Translations under genes and position numbers: made by a program
Origin: an uncultured Paracoccaceae bacterium
GTDB taxonomy: Bacteria; Pseudomonadota; Alphaproteobacteria; Rhodobacterales; Rhodobacteraceae
Length of the DNA: 58,831 bases
Assembly (NCBI GenBank): GCA_937895435.1
Contig: CALAXT010000038.1
Coordinates: 1 to 58,831, forward strand
Direction: 5' to 3'
Shown here: positions 52,351-58,831 of the stretch, piece after piece
How the letters are laid out: the number at the start of each line of letters is the position of its first letter
How positions within the stretch are numbered: position 1 is the first letter of the stretch
Notes under the pieces: generated by a model
The model's database searches: none
Told to the model about the DNA's origin: nothing
What the model saw: only the letters and a program-made list of their open reading frames with translations

Positions 52351-53517
52351 ATGAAGCGCATGTCTTTCGTGATTGCAGCACTGTTGGCCAGCACCAGCAT
52401 CAGCGCGCTGCCCGCTTTGGCTGAAGGTGTGAAGGTTGGGTTGATGTTCACCCTGTCCGGCCCTGCGGCAGCACTGGGTGAGCAGGGTCGCAACGGCTTT
52501 CAGTTGGCTGTGGCGCAGATGGGTGGGTTGGGCGGCATGCCCGCCGAGGTTGTTGTTGTTGATGACGAGCAAAAGCCCGACGTTGCCGCCAATAAAGCGC
52601 GCGAACTGGTTGAGCGTGACAATGTTGACTTTGTCGTGGGCCCAATCTTTTCAAATATCTTGATGGCGATTCATAAGCCTGTGACCGATGCGGGCAAGTT
52701 TCTGATCAGCCCGAATGCCGGCACATCGAATTTCGCGGGGGCCGATTGTAACCCCAACTTTTTTGTGACTTCGTATCAAAATGATCAAAGCCATCAGGTG
52801 ATGGGCGCCTATGCGCAATCGCAGGGTTTTCAGAACGTTTTCTTGATGGCGCCGAACTATCAGGCGGGCAAAGACAGCCTGAACGGATTCAAACGGTCGT
52901 ATACTGGCGGTGTTGTGGCCGAGGTGTTTACGCCCTTGGGGCAGTTGGATTTTTCGGCTGAGCTGGCGCAAATTGCTGCCTATCAACCGGATGCGGTCTT
53001 TACCTTTATGCCGGGCGGCATGGGTGTGAATTTGGTCAAGCAATATCGTCAGGCGGGGCTGGAAAACATTCCGTTCCTGTCGGCTTTTACGGTTGATGAA
53101 AGCACCTTGCCTGGGCAAAAAGATGCAGCCTTGGGCTTTTTGGCTGGGGCAAACTGGGCGCCTGATATTGATGTGCCCGAAAGCAAAGCCTTTGTGGCGG
53201 CCTATGAGGCCGCATATGGCGCGGTGCCGGGCAGCTATGCCATGCAGGCCTATGACGCGGCGCAGTTGATCGATTCTGCACTGCGTAAAGTGGGCGGCGA
53301 TATGTCGAACGCTGATGCGCTGCGCTCGGCATTGGAAGCGGCTGAGTTCAAAAGCCTGCGCGGCAAGTTTGCCTTTGGCAACAACCATTACCCGATCCAG
53401 AACTTTTATCTGACCCAAGCGATCAAGCGCGATGATGGCAAATATCAGACTTCAATCGTGCAGACGATTTTTGAAGATTATCAAGATACCTATGCCGCTG
53501 ATTGCAAGATGAAGTGA
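52351..53517 (+). CDS. Substrate-binding protein of a branched-chain-amino-acid-type ABC importer
   Basis: Periplasmic receptor of the Peripla_BP_6 (LivJ/LivK) family, 388 residues from ATG 52351, with an AGGAAGGA ribosome site. A signal peptide of about 24 residues (AALLASTSISALPALA) precedes the bilobed domain: VKVGLMFTLSGPAAALGEQGRNG, DDEQKPDVAANKARELV, and VVGPIFSNILMAIHKPV. Family members bind branched-chain amino acids, amides, urea or aromatic acids. The downstream cupin and FAD monooxygenase suggest an aromatic or heterocyclic compound, but this is inference. A hairpin follows the gene, consistent with raised expression of the binding protein. Confidence 0.9.
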   Translation: MKRMSFVIAALLASTSISALPALAEGVKVGLMFTLSGPAAALGEQGRNGFQLAVAQMGGLGGMPAEVVVVDDEQKPDVAANKARELVERDNVDFVVGPIFSNILMAIHKPVTDAGKFLISPNAGTSNFAGADCNPNFFVTSYQNDQSHQVMGAYAQSQGFQNVFLMAPNYQAGKDSLNGFKRSYTGGVVAEVFTPLGQLDFSAELAQIAAYQPDAVFTFMPGGMGVNLVKQYRQAGLENIPFLSAFTVDESTLPGQKDAALGFLAGANWAPDIDVPESKAFVAAYEAAYGAVPGSYAMQAYDAAQLIDSALRKVGGDMSNADALRSALEAAEFKSLRGKFAFGNNHYPIQNFYLTQAIKRDDGKYQTSIVQTIFEDYQDTYAADCKMK

Positions 53518-53519
53518 CA

Positions 53520-53534
53520 GCCCTGAAAAAGGGC
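53520..53534 (+). promoter_or_regulatory. Intercistronic hairpin after the binding-protein gene
   Basis: GCCCT (53520-53524), loop GAAAA, AGGGC (53530-53534), directly after the stop codon and 33 bases before the next gene. No T-run. Such hairpins usually protect the upstream mRNA segment from 3'-exonucleases so that the receptor is made in excess of the membrane parts. Confidence 0.5.
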
Positions 53535-53567
53535 GCAGGCCAAACCAACGGCCGGGGGCACTAGGCT

Positions 53568-54488
53568 ATGACCAATCTGTTTTTGCTTCAGCTTCTGAAC
53601 GGGGCACAGCTTGGCGTGTTGCTGTTTTTGATTGCTGCCGGCCTGACGTTGATCTTTGGTATTATGGATTTCATCAACTTGGCCCACGGTGTTCTTTACA
53701 TGGTGGGCGCTTATGTGATGGCAAGTTTTGCCATGCTGACGGGCAGCTTTTGGTTGGCGCTGGGGCTGACGGTGCCGGCAATGCTGATCTGCGGGTTGTT
53801 GCTGGAGTTCACTGTGTTTCGCGCGCTTTACGCCCGTTCGCATCTCGATCAGGTGTTGGCAACCTTTGGATTGGTGTTGGTTATCAGTGAGGGTGTCAAA
53901 ATCTTGTGGGGGTCCGCGCCACTGACCGTGCCGATGCCTGACCTGCTGTCTGGGTCCGTTGGGTTGATTGGGCCGCTGAAATATCCGGTCTACAGGTTGG
54001 CTATTTTGGTGGTTGGCTTGGCAAGTGCGCTTGGGCTTTACGTGCTGATCACCCAGACCCGTATTGGCATGTTGCTGCGGGCGGGGGCCAGTAACCGCGA
54101 GATGGTGTCTGCGCTGGGCGTTAATGTGGGGCGGCTTTTTGCAATGGTTTTCGCATTTGGCGCCATGTTGGCGGGGTTTGCTGGGGCGATTGTCGCGCCA
54201 ATCTTGTCGGTTGACACGGGCATGGGCGAAAGTGTTCTGATTTTGGCGTTTGTGGTGATTGTGATAGGGGGTATCGGCTCGATCCGTGGGGCTTTTATGG
54301 GGGCGTTGCTGGTTGGGGTTGTGGATACCATGGGGCGTAGTTTTGGCCCGATTGTGCTGCGCATGATCATGGAGCCTGCAGCCGCAGGCCAATTGGGCCG
54401 CACATTGGCGCCCATGCTGGTATATATTTTGATGGCAGCCATACTATTTGCCCGCCCGGCCGGTCTGTTCGGGCGTCGCGCAGAATGA
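53568..54488 (+). CDS. ABC importer permease, LivH type
   Basis: Membrane subunit (306 residues, about eight hydrophobic helices) of the importer. LivH-type motifs are LQLLNGAQLGVLLFLIAAGL at the N-terminus, IMDFINLAHGVLYMVGAY, and the coupling-loop region RAGASNREMVSALGVNV preceding FAFGAMLAGFAGAI. GGIGSIRGAFMGALLVG near the end is also typical. Forms a heterodimer channel with the LivM-type subunit. Its stop overlaps the next start by four bases. Confidence 0.93.
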   Translation: MTNLFLLQLLNGAQLGVLLFLIAAGLTLIFGIMDFINLAHGVLYMVGAYVMASFAMLTGSFWLALGLTVPAMLICGLLLEFTVFRALYARSHLDQVLATFGLVLVISEGVKILWGSAPLTVPMPDLLSGSVGLIGPLKYPVYRLAILVVGLASALGLYVLITQTRIGMLLRAGASNREMVSALGVNVGRLFAMVFAFGAMLAGFAGAIVAPILSVDTGMGESVLILAFVVIVIGGIGSIRGAFMGALLVGVVDTMGRSFGPIVLRMIMEPAAAGQLGRTLAPMLVYILMAAILFARPAGLFGRRAE

Positions 54489-55441
54489 GGCTGATGGGCC
54501 GTGATCTGGTGGCGCTGCTGCTGTTTGCTGGGTTTGCGGCCGTGCCGCTGCTTGCCAATCTTTTGCAAGATCCGTTTTTGTTGGTGATTGCCACGCGCAT
54601 GCTCGCCTTTGCGATTGCTGCAATGGGATTGGATTTGGTTCTGGGTTACGGCGCGCTGGTGTCCTTTGGTCATGCAGCCTATCTGGGTATTGGCGCCTAT
54701 GCTGTGACCATTTTAATGCGGTTGGGCGTGTATGATATCGGGCTGCATCTTCTGGCAGGCATTGCTGCGGCGGTTGTTTTTGCTGTGGGGACCGGTGCTG
54801 TGTCGCTGCGCACGCGTGGGGTCTATTTCATCATGATCACGCTGGCGTTCAGCCAAATGGCTTATTTCTTCTTTGTGTCATTTTCTGCGCTGGGCGGGGA
54901 TGATGGTGCCAGTCTGCCGCAGCGATCGACGCTTTTCGGGCACGATCTGCTTGAAAACGATCTGTGGCTTTTTTGGTTGGCGCTTGGTTTGCTGATTGGG
55001 CTGTTTTTGGTGTGTCGCGCCATTGTTGGATCGCGATTTGGGCGTGTGCTTTGCGGGGCGCGCGAAAACCCACAGCGGATGCAGGCGATTGGTTTTGTGC
55101 CCTTTGGCTATCAGTTGACAGCTTATGTGATTTCTGGGGCGATCACATCGATTGCGGGTGTGTTGTTGGCAAATCAGGCTGAATTTGTTTCGCCTGCTTT
55201 AATGAATTGGCATCGCTCGGGTGAACTGATTGTTATGGTTGTATTGGGTGGGATTGGCACGCTGAGCGGTGCGATTGCTGGTGCAGTTTTGGCGCTGTTG
55301 CTAGAGGAAACATTGGCTGGGTTCACCCAGTATTGGAAACTGTGGTTTGGCCTGTTTTTGGTGGGGATTGTGCTGTTTGCACCCGGTGGCGTGCAGGGGT
55401 TGGTGGCGCGGATCAAGCTGCAGATTGGGTCGCGGCGATGA
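54485..55441 (+). CDS. ABC importer permease, LivM type
   Basis: Second channel subunit, 318 residues, about eight to ten helices. LivM-type features: LDLVLGYGALVSFGHAAYLGI, SLRTRGVYFIMITLAFSQM, and the ATPase-coupling region RENPQRMQAIGFVPFGYQL, then GGIGTLSGAIAGAVL. Starts with ATG 54485 overlapping the LivH-type gene and ends overlapping the first ATPase gene, so the whole unit is translated as a chain. Confidence 0.93.
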   Translation: MRLMGRDLVALLLFAGFAAVPLLANLLQDPFLLVIATRMLAFAIAAMGLDLVLGYGALVSFGHAAYLGIGAYAVTILMRLGVYDIGLHLLAGIAAAVVFAVGTGAVSLRTRGVYFIMITLAFSQMAYFFFVSFSALGGDDGASLPQRSTLFGHDLLENDLWLFWLALGLLIGLFLVCRAIVGSRFGRVLCGARENPQRMQAIGFVPFGYQLTAYVISGAITSIAGVLLANQAEFVSPALMNWHRSGELIVMVVLGGIGTLSGAIAGAVLALLLEETLAGFTQYWKLWFGLFLVGIVLFAPGGVQGLVARIKLQIGSRR

Positions 55442-56187
55442 GTGTGGTGTTATCGGCGCAAGGGTTGCGCAAATCCTATGGGGCGCTGACGGTAACAGAT
55501 AATCTGTCACTTGATTTGCACCAAGATGAGCTGCTGGCCGTCATAGGGCCCAATGGGGCTGGAAAAACCACGCTGATCAACCAGCTGTCGGGCCAGTTGC
55601 GCCCAGATGCGGGGCGGGTGGTGTTGGCGGGGCGTGATATTTCCGATCAAAGTATGGCGCAGCGCGTACATCTGGGGATGGCGCGTACGTTTCAGATTAC
55701 CTCAATTCTACCCGGGTTTAGCGTGTTGGAAAATGTGGCCCTGGCGGTGCAGGCGCGCAGCGGTTCAAGCTTTCGCTTTTTTAGAGCCGCCGCAGGCCAG
55801 CGCCGATTGAATGATGCAGCGATGGCCCATTTGGCTGAGGTTGATCTGGATGCTGATGCCCAGCGTCGTGCCGCGGATTTGTCGCATGGAAAGCAGCGTC
55901 AGTTGGAACTGGCGATTGCGCTGGCCACAGACCCACATATTTTGTTGCTTGACGAACCGCTGGCTGGCACTGGCGGGGCCGAGGCTGCGCGGTTGGTCGC
56001 GCTGATGCAGCGGTTAAAGGCCCGCCACAGCATATTGTTGATCGAGCATGACATGCGGGCTGTGTTTGCCTTGGCCAACCGCATTGCCGTGATGGTCTAT
56101 GGCCAGATCATTGCCACGGGCACCCCTGATGAAATTCGCGCCAATCCTCGGGTTCGTGCGGCCTATTTGGGTCAGGAGAGTGTGTGA
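55438..56187 (+). CDS. ABC importer ATPase, LivG type
   Basis: ATP-binding subunit, 249 residues from ATG 55438. Walker A GPNGAGKTTLINQLSG, signature region LSHGKQRQLELAIAL (LSHG in place of LSGG, usual for LivG), Walker B ILLLDEPLAG, and H-loop LIEHDMRAVF. The GKQRQLE form and the MARTFQITSILPGFSVLENV segment mark the LivG branch. Overlaps the LivM-type gene (ATGA) and the next ATPase by one base. Confidence 0.94.
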   Translation: MSVVLSAQGLRKSYGALTVTDNLSLDLHQDELLAVIGPNGAGKTTLINQLSGQLRPDAGRVVLAGRDISDQSMAQRVHLGMARTFQITSILPGFSVLENVALAVQARSGSSFRFFRAAAGQRRLNDAAMAHLAEVDLDADAQRRAADLSHGKQRQLELAIALATDPHILLLDEPLAGTGGAEAARLVALMQRLKARHSILLIEHDMRAVFALANRIAVMVYGQIIATGTPDEIRANPRVRAAYLGQESV

Positions 56188-56876
56188 TGTTGCGGGTTGA
56201 GGGGCTGCACGCGGGCTATGGTGCCAGCCAGATTCTGTTTGGCATTGATCTGCAGATAAGTGAGGGTGAAGCTGTTACCCTGTTGGGTCGAAATGGCATG
56301 GGAAAAACCACAACCATAAAGGCGCTGTTTGGCCTTATTCCATCCACGGGCGGTCGGGTCTTGGTGGATGGGGCTGATCTTACGCATGCGGCCCCGCATG
56401 TTCTGGCGCAGTCAGGGCTTGGATTGGTGCCCGAAGGGCGACAGGTCTTTCCAACCCTCACTGTCGAAGAAAACCTGCGTGCCACCGCGCGGCCTGGCGG
56501 GCATTGGAATCTGGCAAGGATCTATGATCTTTTCCCACGGCTGCACGAAAGACGCCGCAATATGGGCACCCAGCTTTCTGGTGGCGAGCAGCAGATGCTG
56601 GCGATTGGCCGTGCGCTGATGACAAACCCACGGCTGATCGTTTTGGATGAAGCGACCGAGGGCCTGGCCCCGCTGATCCGCGCTGATATCTGGGCTTGTC
56701 TGCGCCGCATCAAAGATGAGGGCCATGCCATTTTGGTGATCGACAAGAATGTTGACGCGCTCAGCGCGCTTGCAGATCGTCACATTGTCATTGAAAAAGG
56801 TCGGGTGGTTTGGCAGGGCAGTTCGGCCCAGTTGATGGCCAACCCTGACGTGAAAGACCGTTTCTTGCATGTTTAG
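56187..56876 (+). CDS. ABC importer ATPase, LivF type
   Basis: Second ATPase subunit, 229 residues. Walker A LGRNGMGKTTTIKALFG, signature LSGGEQQMLAIGRAL, Walker B LIVLDEATEGLAP, all as in LivF. Start ATG 56187 has the AGGAGAG site at the right distance; GTG 56184 is also in frame but closer to that site. With the LivG-type ATPase it makes the nucleotide-binding heterodimer. The cupin gene follows after 33 bases, suggesting one operon. Confidence 0.94.
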   Translation: MLRVEGLHAGYGASQILFGIDLQISEGEAVTLLGRNGMGKTTTIKALFGLIPSTGGRVLVDGADLTHAAPHVLAQSGLGLVPEGRQVFPTLTVEENLRATARPGGHWNLARIYDLFPRLHERRRNMGTQLSGGEQQMLAIGRALMTNPRLIVLDEATEGLAPLIRADIWACLRRIKDEGHAILVIDKNVDALSALADRHIVIEKGRVVWQGSSAQLMANPDVKDRFLHV

Positions 56877-56909
56877 GCGTGCAAGATCCCCGTGCCAAAG
56901 GAGACCATC

Positions 56910-57368
56910 ATGGCTATGAGCGCTGGCGTCACCCGATCCAACACTGGGATCGACAACACTGTTTGGAATATTTTGGGTCAGATTTATGTGCCCAAGCAGC
57001 TGTCAGAACGCTCGATGTCATGGCATGCGACGCTGCCGGTCGGCACCTTTGTTCCGCCTCATATTCACCCGACCCAAGATGAATTTATTTATGTTCTAGA
57101 GGGTCAGTTTGATCTGTTGCTGGATGGCAAGGCGGAAACTGCTGAGCCGGGTGATTTGGTGCGGCTGCCGATGGGCATTCCACATGGGATCTTTAACAAG
57201 ACCGACAGCACGATCAAATGCCTGTTCTGGGTGTCTCCCACCCGGCGGCTGCATGATCTATTCTGGGCCCTGCATAATCTGGGGCCCACGCCCAACCCCG
57301 CCGACGTTGTTGCCATTTCTGCGCAGCATGAGGTGGACTTTTTGCCGCCCCCCCCAGAAGGAGCGTGA
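56910..57368 (+). CDS. Single-domain cupin protein
   Basis: Small cupin (152 residues from ATG 56910; AAAGGAGA site upstream). The metal motif is HIHPTQDEFIYVLEG, giving His-His-Glu ligands, and the second motif is PMGIPHGIFNKTD with the third His. It therefore looks metal-binding and could be a dioxygenase, isomerase or small-molecule sensor. It lies between the importer and an FAD monooxygenase at 33 and 3 bases, so it probably works with them on the same compound. A C8 run (57348-57355) encodes the C-terminal Pro stretch. Precise reaction unknown. Confidence 0.85.
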   Translation: MAMSAGVTRSNTGIDNTVWNILGQIYVPKQLSERSMSWHATLPVGTFVPPHIHPTQDEFIYVLEGQFDLLLDGKAETAEPGDLVRLPMGIPHGIFNKTDSTIKCLFWVSPTRRLHDLFWALHNLGPTPNPADVVAISAQHEVDFLPPPPEGA

Positions 57369-57371
57369 CCG

Positions 57372-58613
57372 ATGCGCGTTTTGGTTGCGGGTGGTGGTAT
57401 TGGTGGTCTGACATTGGCCTTGATGCTGCATGCCCGCGGTATTCGCGCCGAAATTTTTGAATCGGCCCAAGCTGTGCGTGAGGTTGGTGTCGGCATCAAC
57501 ATCTTGCCCCATGCTATTCGCGAATTTGATGCGCTGGGGCTTTTGCCCGCGCTTGATCGCGTGGGCGTACGCACCCGCACGCTGCATTATCTGACGCGTG
57601 GCGGGAAAGAAGTCTGGTCTGAGCCCCGCGGCACCTTTGCCGGGCATGAGGTGCCACAATTCTCGATTCATCGTGGGCGATTGCAGCGGCTTTTGTATCA
57701 ATCTGTCCTGGAACGTCTGGGGGCGAATGCTGTTCAAACGGGCTGCCGACTGGCTGGGTTTGTCCAGGACGATGGGGGTGTCACGGCGCATTTCGCCAAT
57801 AATGTCGATGGGTTGCAGGGGCGCACCGAACGTGGGGATGTGCTGATTTGTGCCGATGGAATTCATTCCGCTGGGCGGCGCGTGTTTTACCCCACTGAGG
57901 GTGCGCCCAGCTGGAATGGGGTTGTGATGTGGCGGGGCGCCACGGTTTGGGCGCCTTGGCGCGATGGGGCCAGTATGATGATCGGTGGTGGTTTGGGGGG
58001 TAAGCTTGTTCTCTATCCAATTGCGCCGGCCCAAGCGGATGGCAAGCAGCTGATGAACTGGGTGGTAAATATTCGCACCAAAGACCCAGCCCTGTCCCCA
58101 CCCCCCCCCGACAGCTGGTCGCGCCGGGCGCCACTGTCACAGGTTTTGCCCCACGCGCTGCGTTTTCAAGTGCCCGATTATGATCTTGAGGCGCTTGTGC
58201 GTGCAACGCCCGAAATTTTTGAATATCCGATGGCCGATCGTGATCCCCTGCCGCGCTGGACCTTTGGCCGTGTTACGCTGTTGGGTGATGCGGCGCACCC
58301 AATGTATCCGGTTGGCTCAAACGGGGCCAGTCAAGCGACTTTGGATGCCCGTGCCTTGGCCGATGCGCTGGCCCGCGCTGAGCATCCGCGCGCCGCCTTG
58401 TGGCAGTATGAAAAAGACCGCCGCCTCAAAACGGCGCACATCGTTTTGAACAACCGCAAAGGTGGCCCAGAAGGTGTTATTGATGAAATAGAACGCCGCG
58501 CGCCTGCCGGGTTTGATGATATTGACGCAGTCATGTCCCATGATGAGCGTCGTCAAATGGTGCAAGGCTACGCCGCCATGGCAGGCTTTGCCAAGGTGAC
58601 ACGCTTGACGTGA
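57372..58613 (+). CDS. FAD-dependent aromatic-type monooxygenase
   Basis: Single-component flavin hydroxylase of the PHBH/PhzS/salicylate-hydroxylase class, 413 residues. It has the FAD dinucleotide motif VAGGGIGGLTLALML at the N-terminus, the DG motif VLICADGIHSAGRRV, and the GD motif VTLLGDAAHPMYPVGSNGAS with the helix QATLDARALADALA. The MYPVGSNGASQA form resembles PhzS-like enzymes. Starts three bases after the cupin stop. Together with the importer this suggests hydroxylation of an imported ring compound, but no ring-cleavage gene is in the window. A C9 run (58101-58109) lies in the frame. Confidence 0.9.
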   Translation: MRVLVAGGGIGGLTLALMLHARGIRAEIFESAQAVREVGVGINILPHAIREFDALGLLPALDRVGVRTRTLHYLTRGGKEVWSEPRGTFAGHEVPQFSIHRGRLQRLLYQSVLERLGANAVQTGCRLAGFVQDDGGVTAHFANNVDGLQGRTERGDVLICADGIHSAGRRVFYPTEGAPSWNGVVMWRGATVWAPWRDGASMMIGGGLGGKLVLYPIAPAQADGKQLMNWVVNIRTKDPALSPPPPDSWSRRAPLSQVLPHALRFQVPDYDLEALVRATPEIFEYPMADRDPLPRWTFGRVTLLGDAAHPMYPVGSNGASQATLDARALADALARAEHPRAALWQYEKDRRLKTAHIVLNNRKGGPEGVIDEIERRAPAGFDDIDAVMSHDERRQMVQGYAAMAGFAKVTRLT

Positions 58614-58741
58614 CGCACACACCCCTGTTTTCAATGCGCATCCCCCCGATAATCCCGTTGTCAGGGCTGGACTGCGAATTCGTAATGTGATTACAACGCG
58701 AATGTTGGACGGAGTGAGCAAAAACGCCGCCAAAACAGGTT

Positions 58742-58831
58742 GGAAGTGTGGCCGAGTGGTTTAAGGCTCTAGTCTTGAAAACTAGCGTACGGGGAACCGT
58801 ACCGTGGGTTCGAATCCCACCGCTTCCGCCA
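58742..58831 (+). tRNA. tRNA-Ser (anticodon UGA)
   Basis: Complete class II tRNA ending exactly at the window edge with encoded CCA. Acceptor stem GGAAGTG pairs with CGCTTCC; the anticodon loop is CTTGAAA with anticodon TGA flanked by CTAGT/ACTAG; the long variable arm (CGTACGGGGAACCGTACCG) and T-loop GTGGGTTCGAATCCCAC are typical of tRNA-Ser. It reads UCA (and wobble UCN) codons. A short dyad GTAATGTGATTAC (58682-58694) lies upstream in the otherwise empty 128-base gap. Confidence 0.97.

Noticed and set aside
58614-58831. Integrated element at the tRNA-Ser
   Set aside because: The tRNA is intact at the window edge and no integrase or repeated tRNA end is visible within the window; the other side is not available.

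Overview
The window reads as a chromosomal segment of an alphaproteobacterium of the Rhodobacterales (Roseobacter group). The main reasons are the gene neighbourhoods: ubiB-ubiE divergent from mutM, then enoyl-CoA hydratase-rpsT-dnaA-dnaN-recF-gyrB; a peptidylprolyl isomerase-argJ-mutT operon divergent from secA; rimP-nusA-ylxR/L7Ae-infB; a 44-residue aa3-oxidase subunit IV; and protein sequences typical of that order. No phage, insertion sequence or CRISPR array is visible, and nearly all DNA is coding. The assignment is an inference from gene content, not a database match.

Layout. 1-1298 holds the end of a flagellar hook operon (fliK 3' part, flgD). 1352-5489 holds ubiquinone genes on the minus strand, then mutM and an enoyl-CoA hydratase. 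5602-13243 is the replication-start block: rpsT, a roughly 0.5 kb non-coding region, dnaA, dnaN, recF, a LysE-type exporter and gyrB. 13293-16895 has a decayed gene remnant, then a divergent oxyR/katG peroxide-defence pair. 16940-22043 is mixed: tRNA t6A synthesis (Sua5), an MBL hydrolase, cytochrome oxidase subunit IV, an unknown lipoprotein with a possible His/Cys catalytic pair, a GNAT acetyltransferase, an unknown membrane protein, greA. 22282-26602 carries ETF-ubiquinone oxidoreductase, a secreted TPR protein and ispE. 26703-28413 is the glnK-amtB ammonium operon (minus). 28719-34833 holds a class A penicillin-binding protein, purD, xseA and a drug/metabolite transporter.

34948-40569 is the transcription/translation operon rimP-nusA-ylxR/L7Ae-infB, with a good promoter and a terminator-like hairpin in its leader. 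40589-46123 is mutT-argJ-PPIase divergent from secA. A monomeric NADP isocitrate dehydrogenase follows (46247-48469). 48527-52138 is a minus-strand, translationally coupled four-gene cassette (rfbF, rfbG, a C-methyltransferase, a 3,5-epimerase) that would make a branched, C-methylated CDP-6-deoxyhexose. 52351-58613 is a complete branched-chain-amino-acid-type ABC importer (livK,H,M,G,F order) followed at short spacing by a cupin and an FAD monooxygenase, which suggests import and oxidation of an unidentified, perhaps aromatic, compound. The window ends with a complete tRNA-Ser(UGA).

Most of the window is well-conserved housekeeping DNA. The parts that merit a closer look are the dnaA upstream region (five GANTC sites in 231 bp, two competing hairpins, no DnaA boxes), the structured leaders of rimP and greA, the C-methyl CDP-sugar cassette, the liv-cupin-monooxygenase operon, the H...C lipoprotein and the gene remnant beside oxyR. 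I did not find convincing evidence of a wholly new system.
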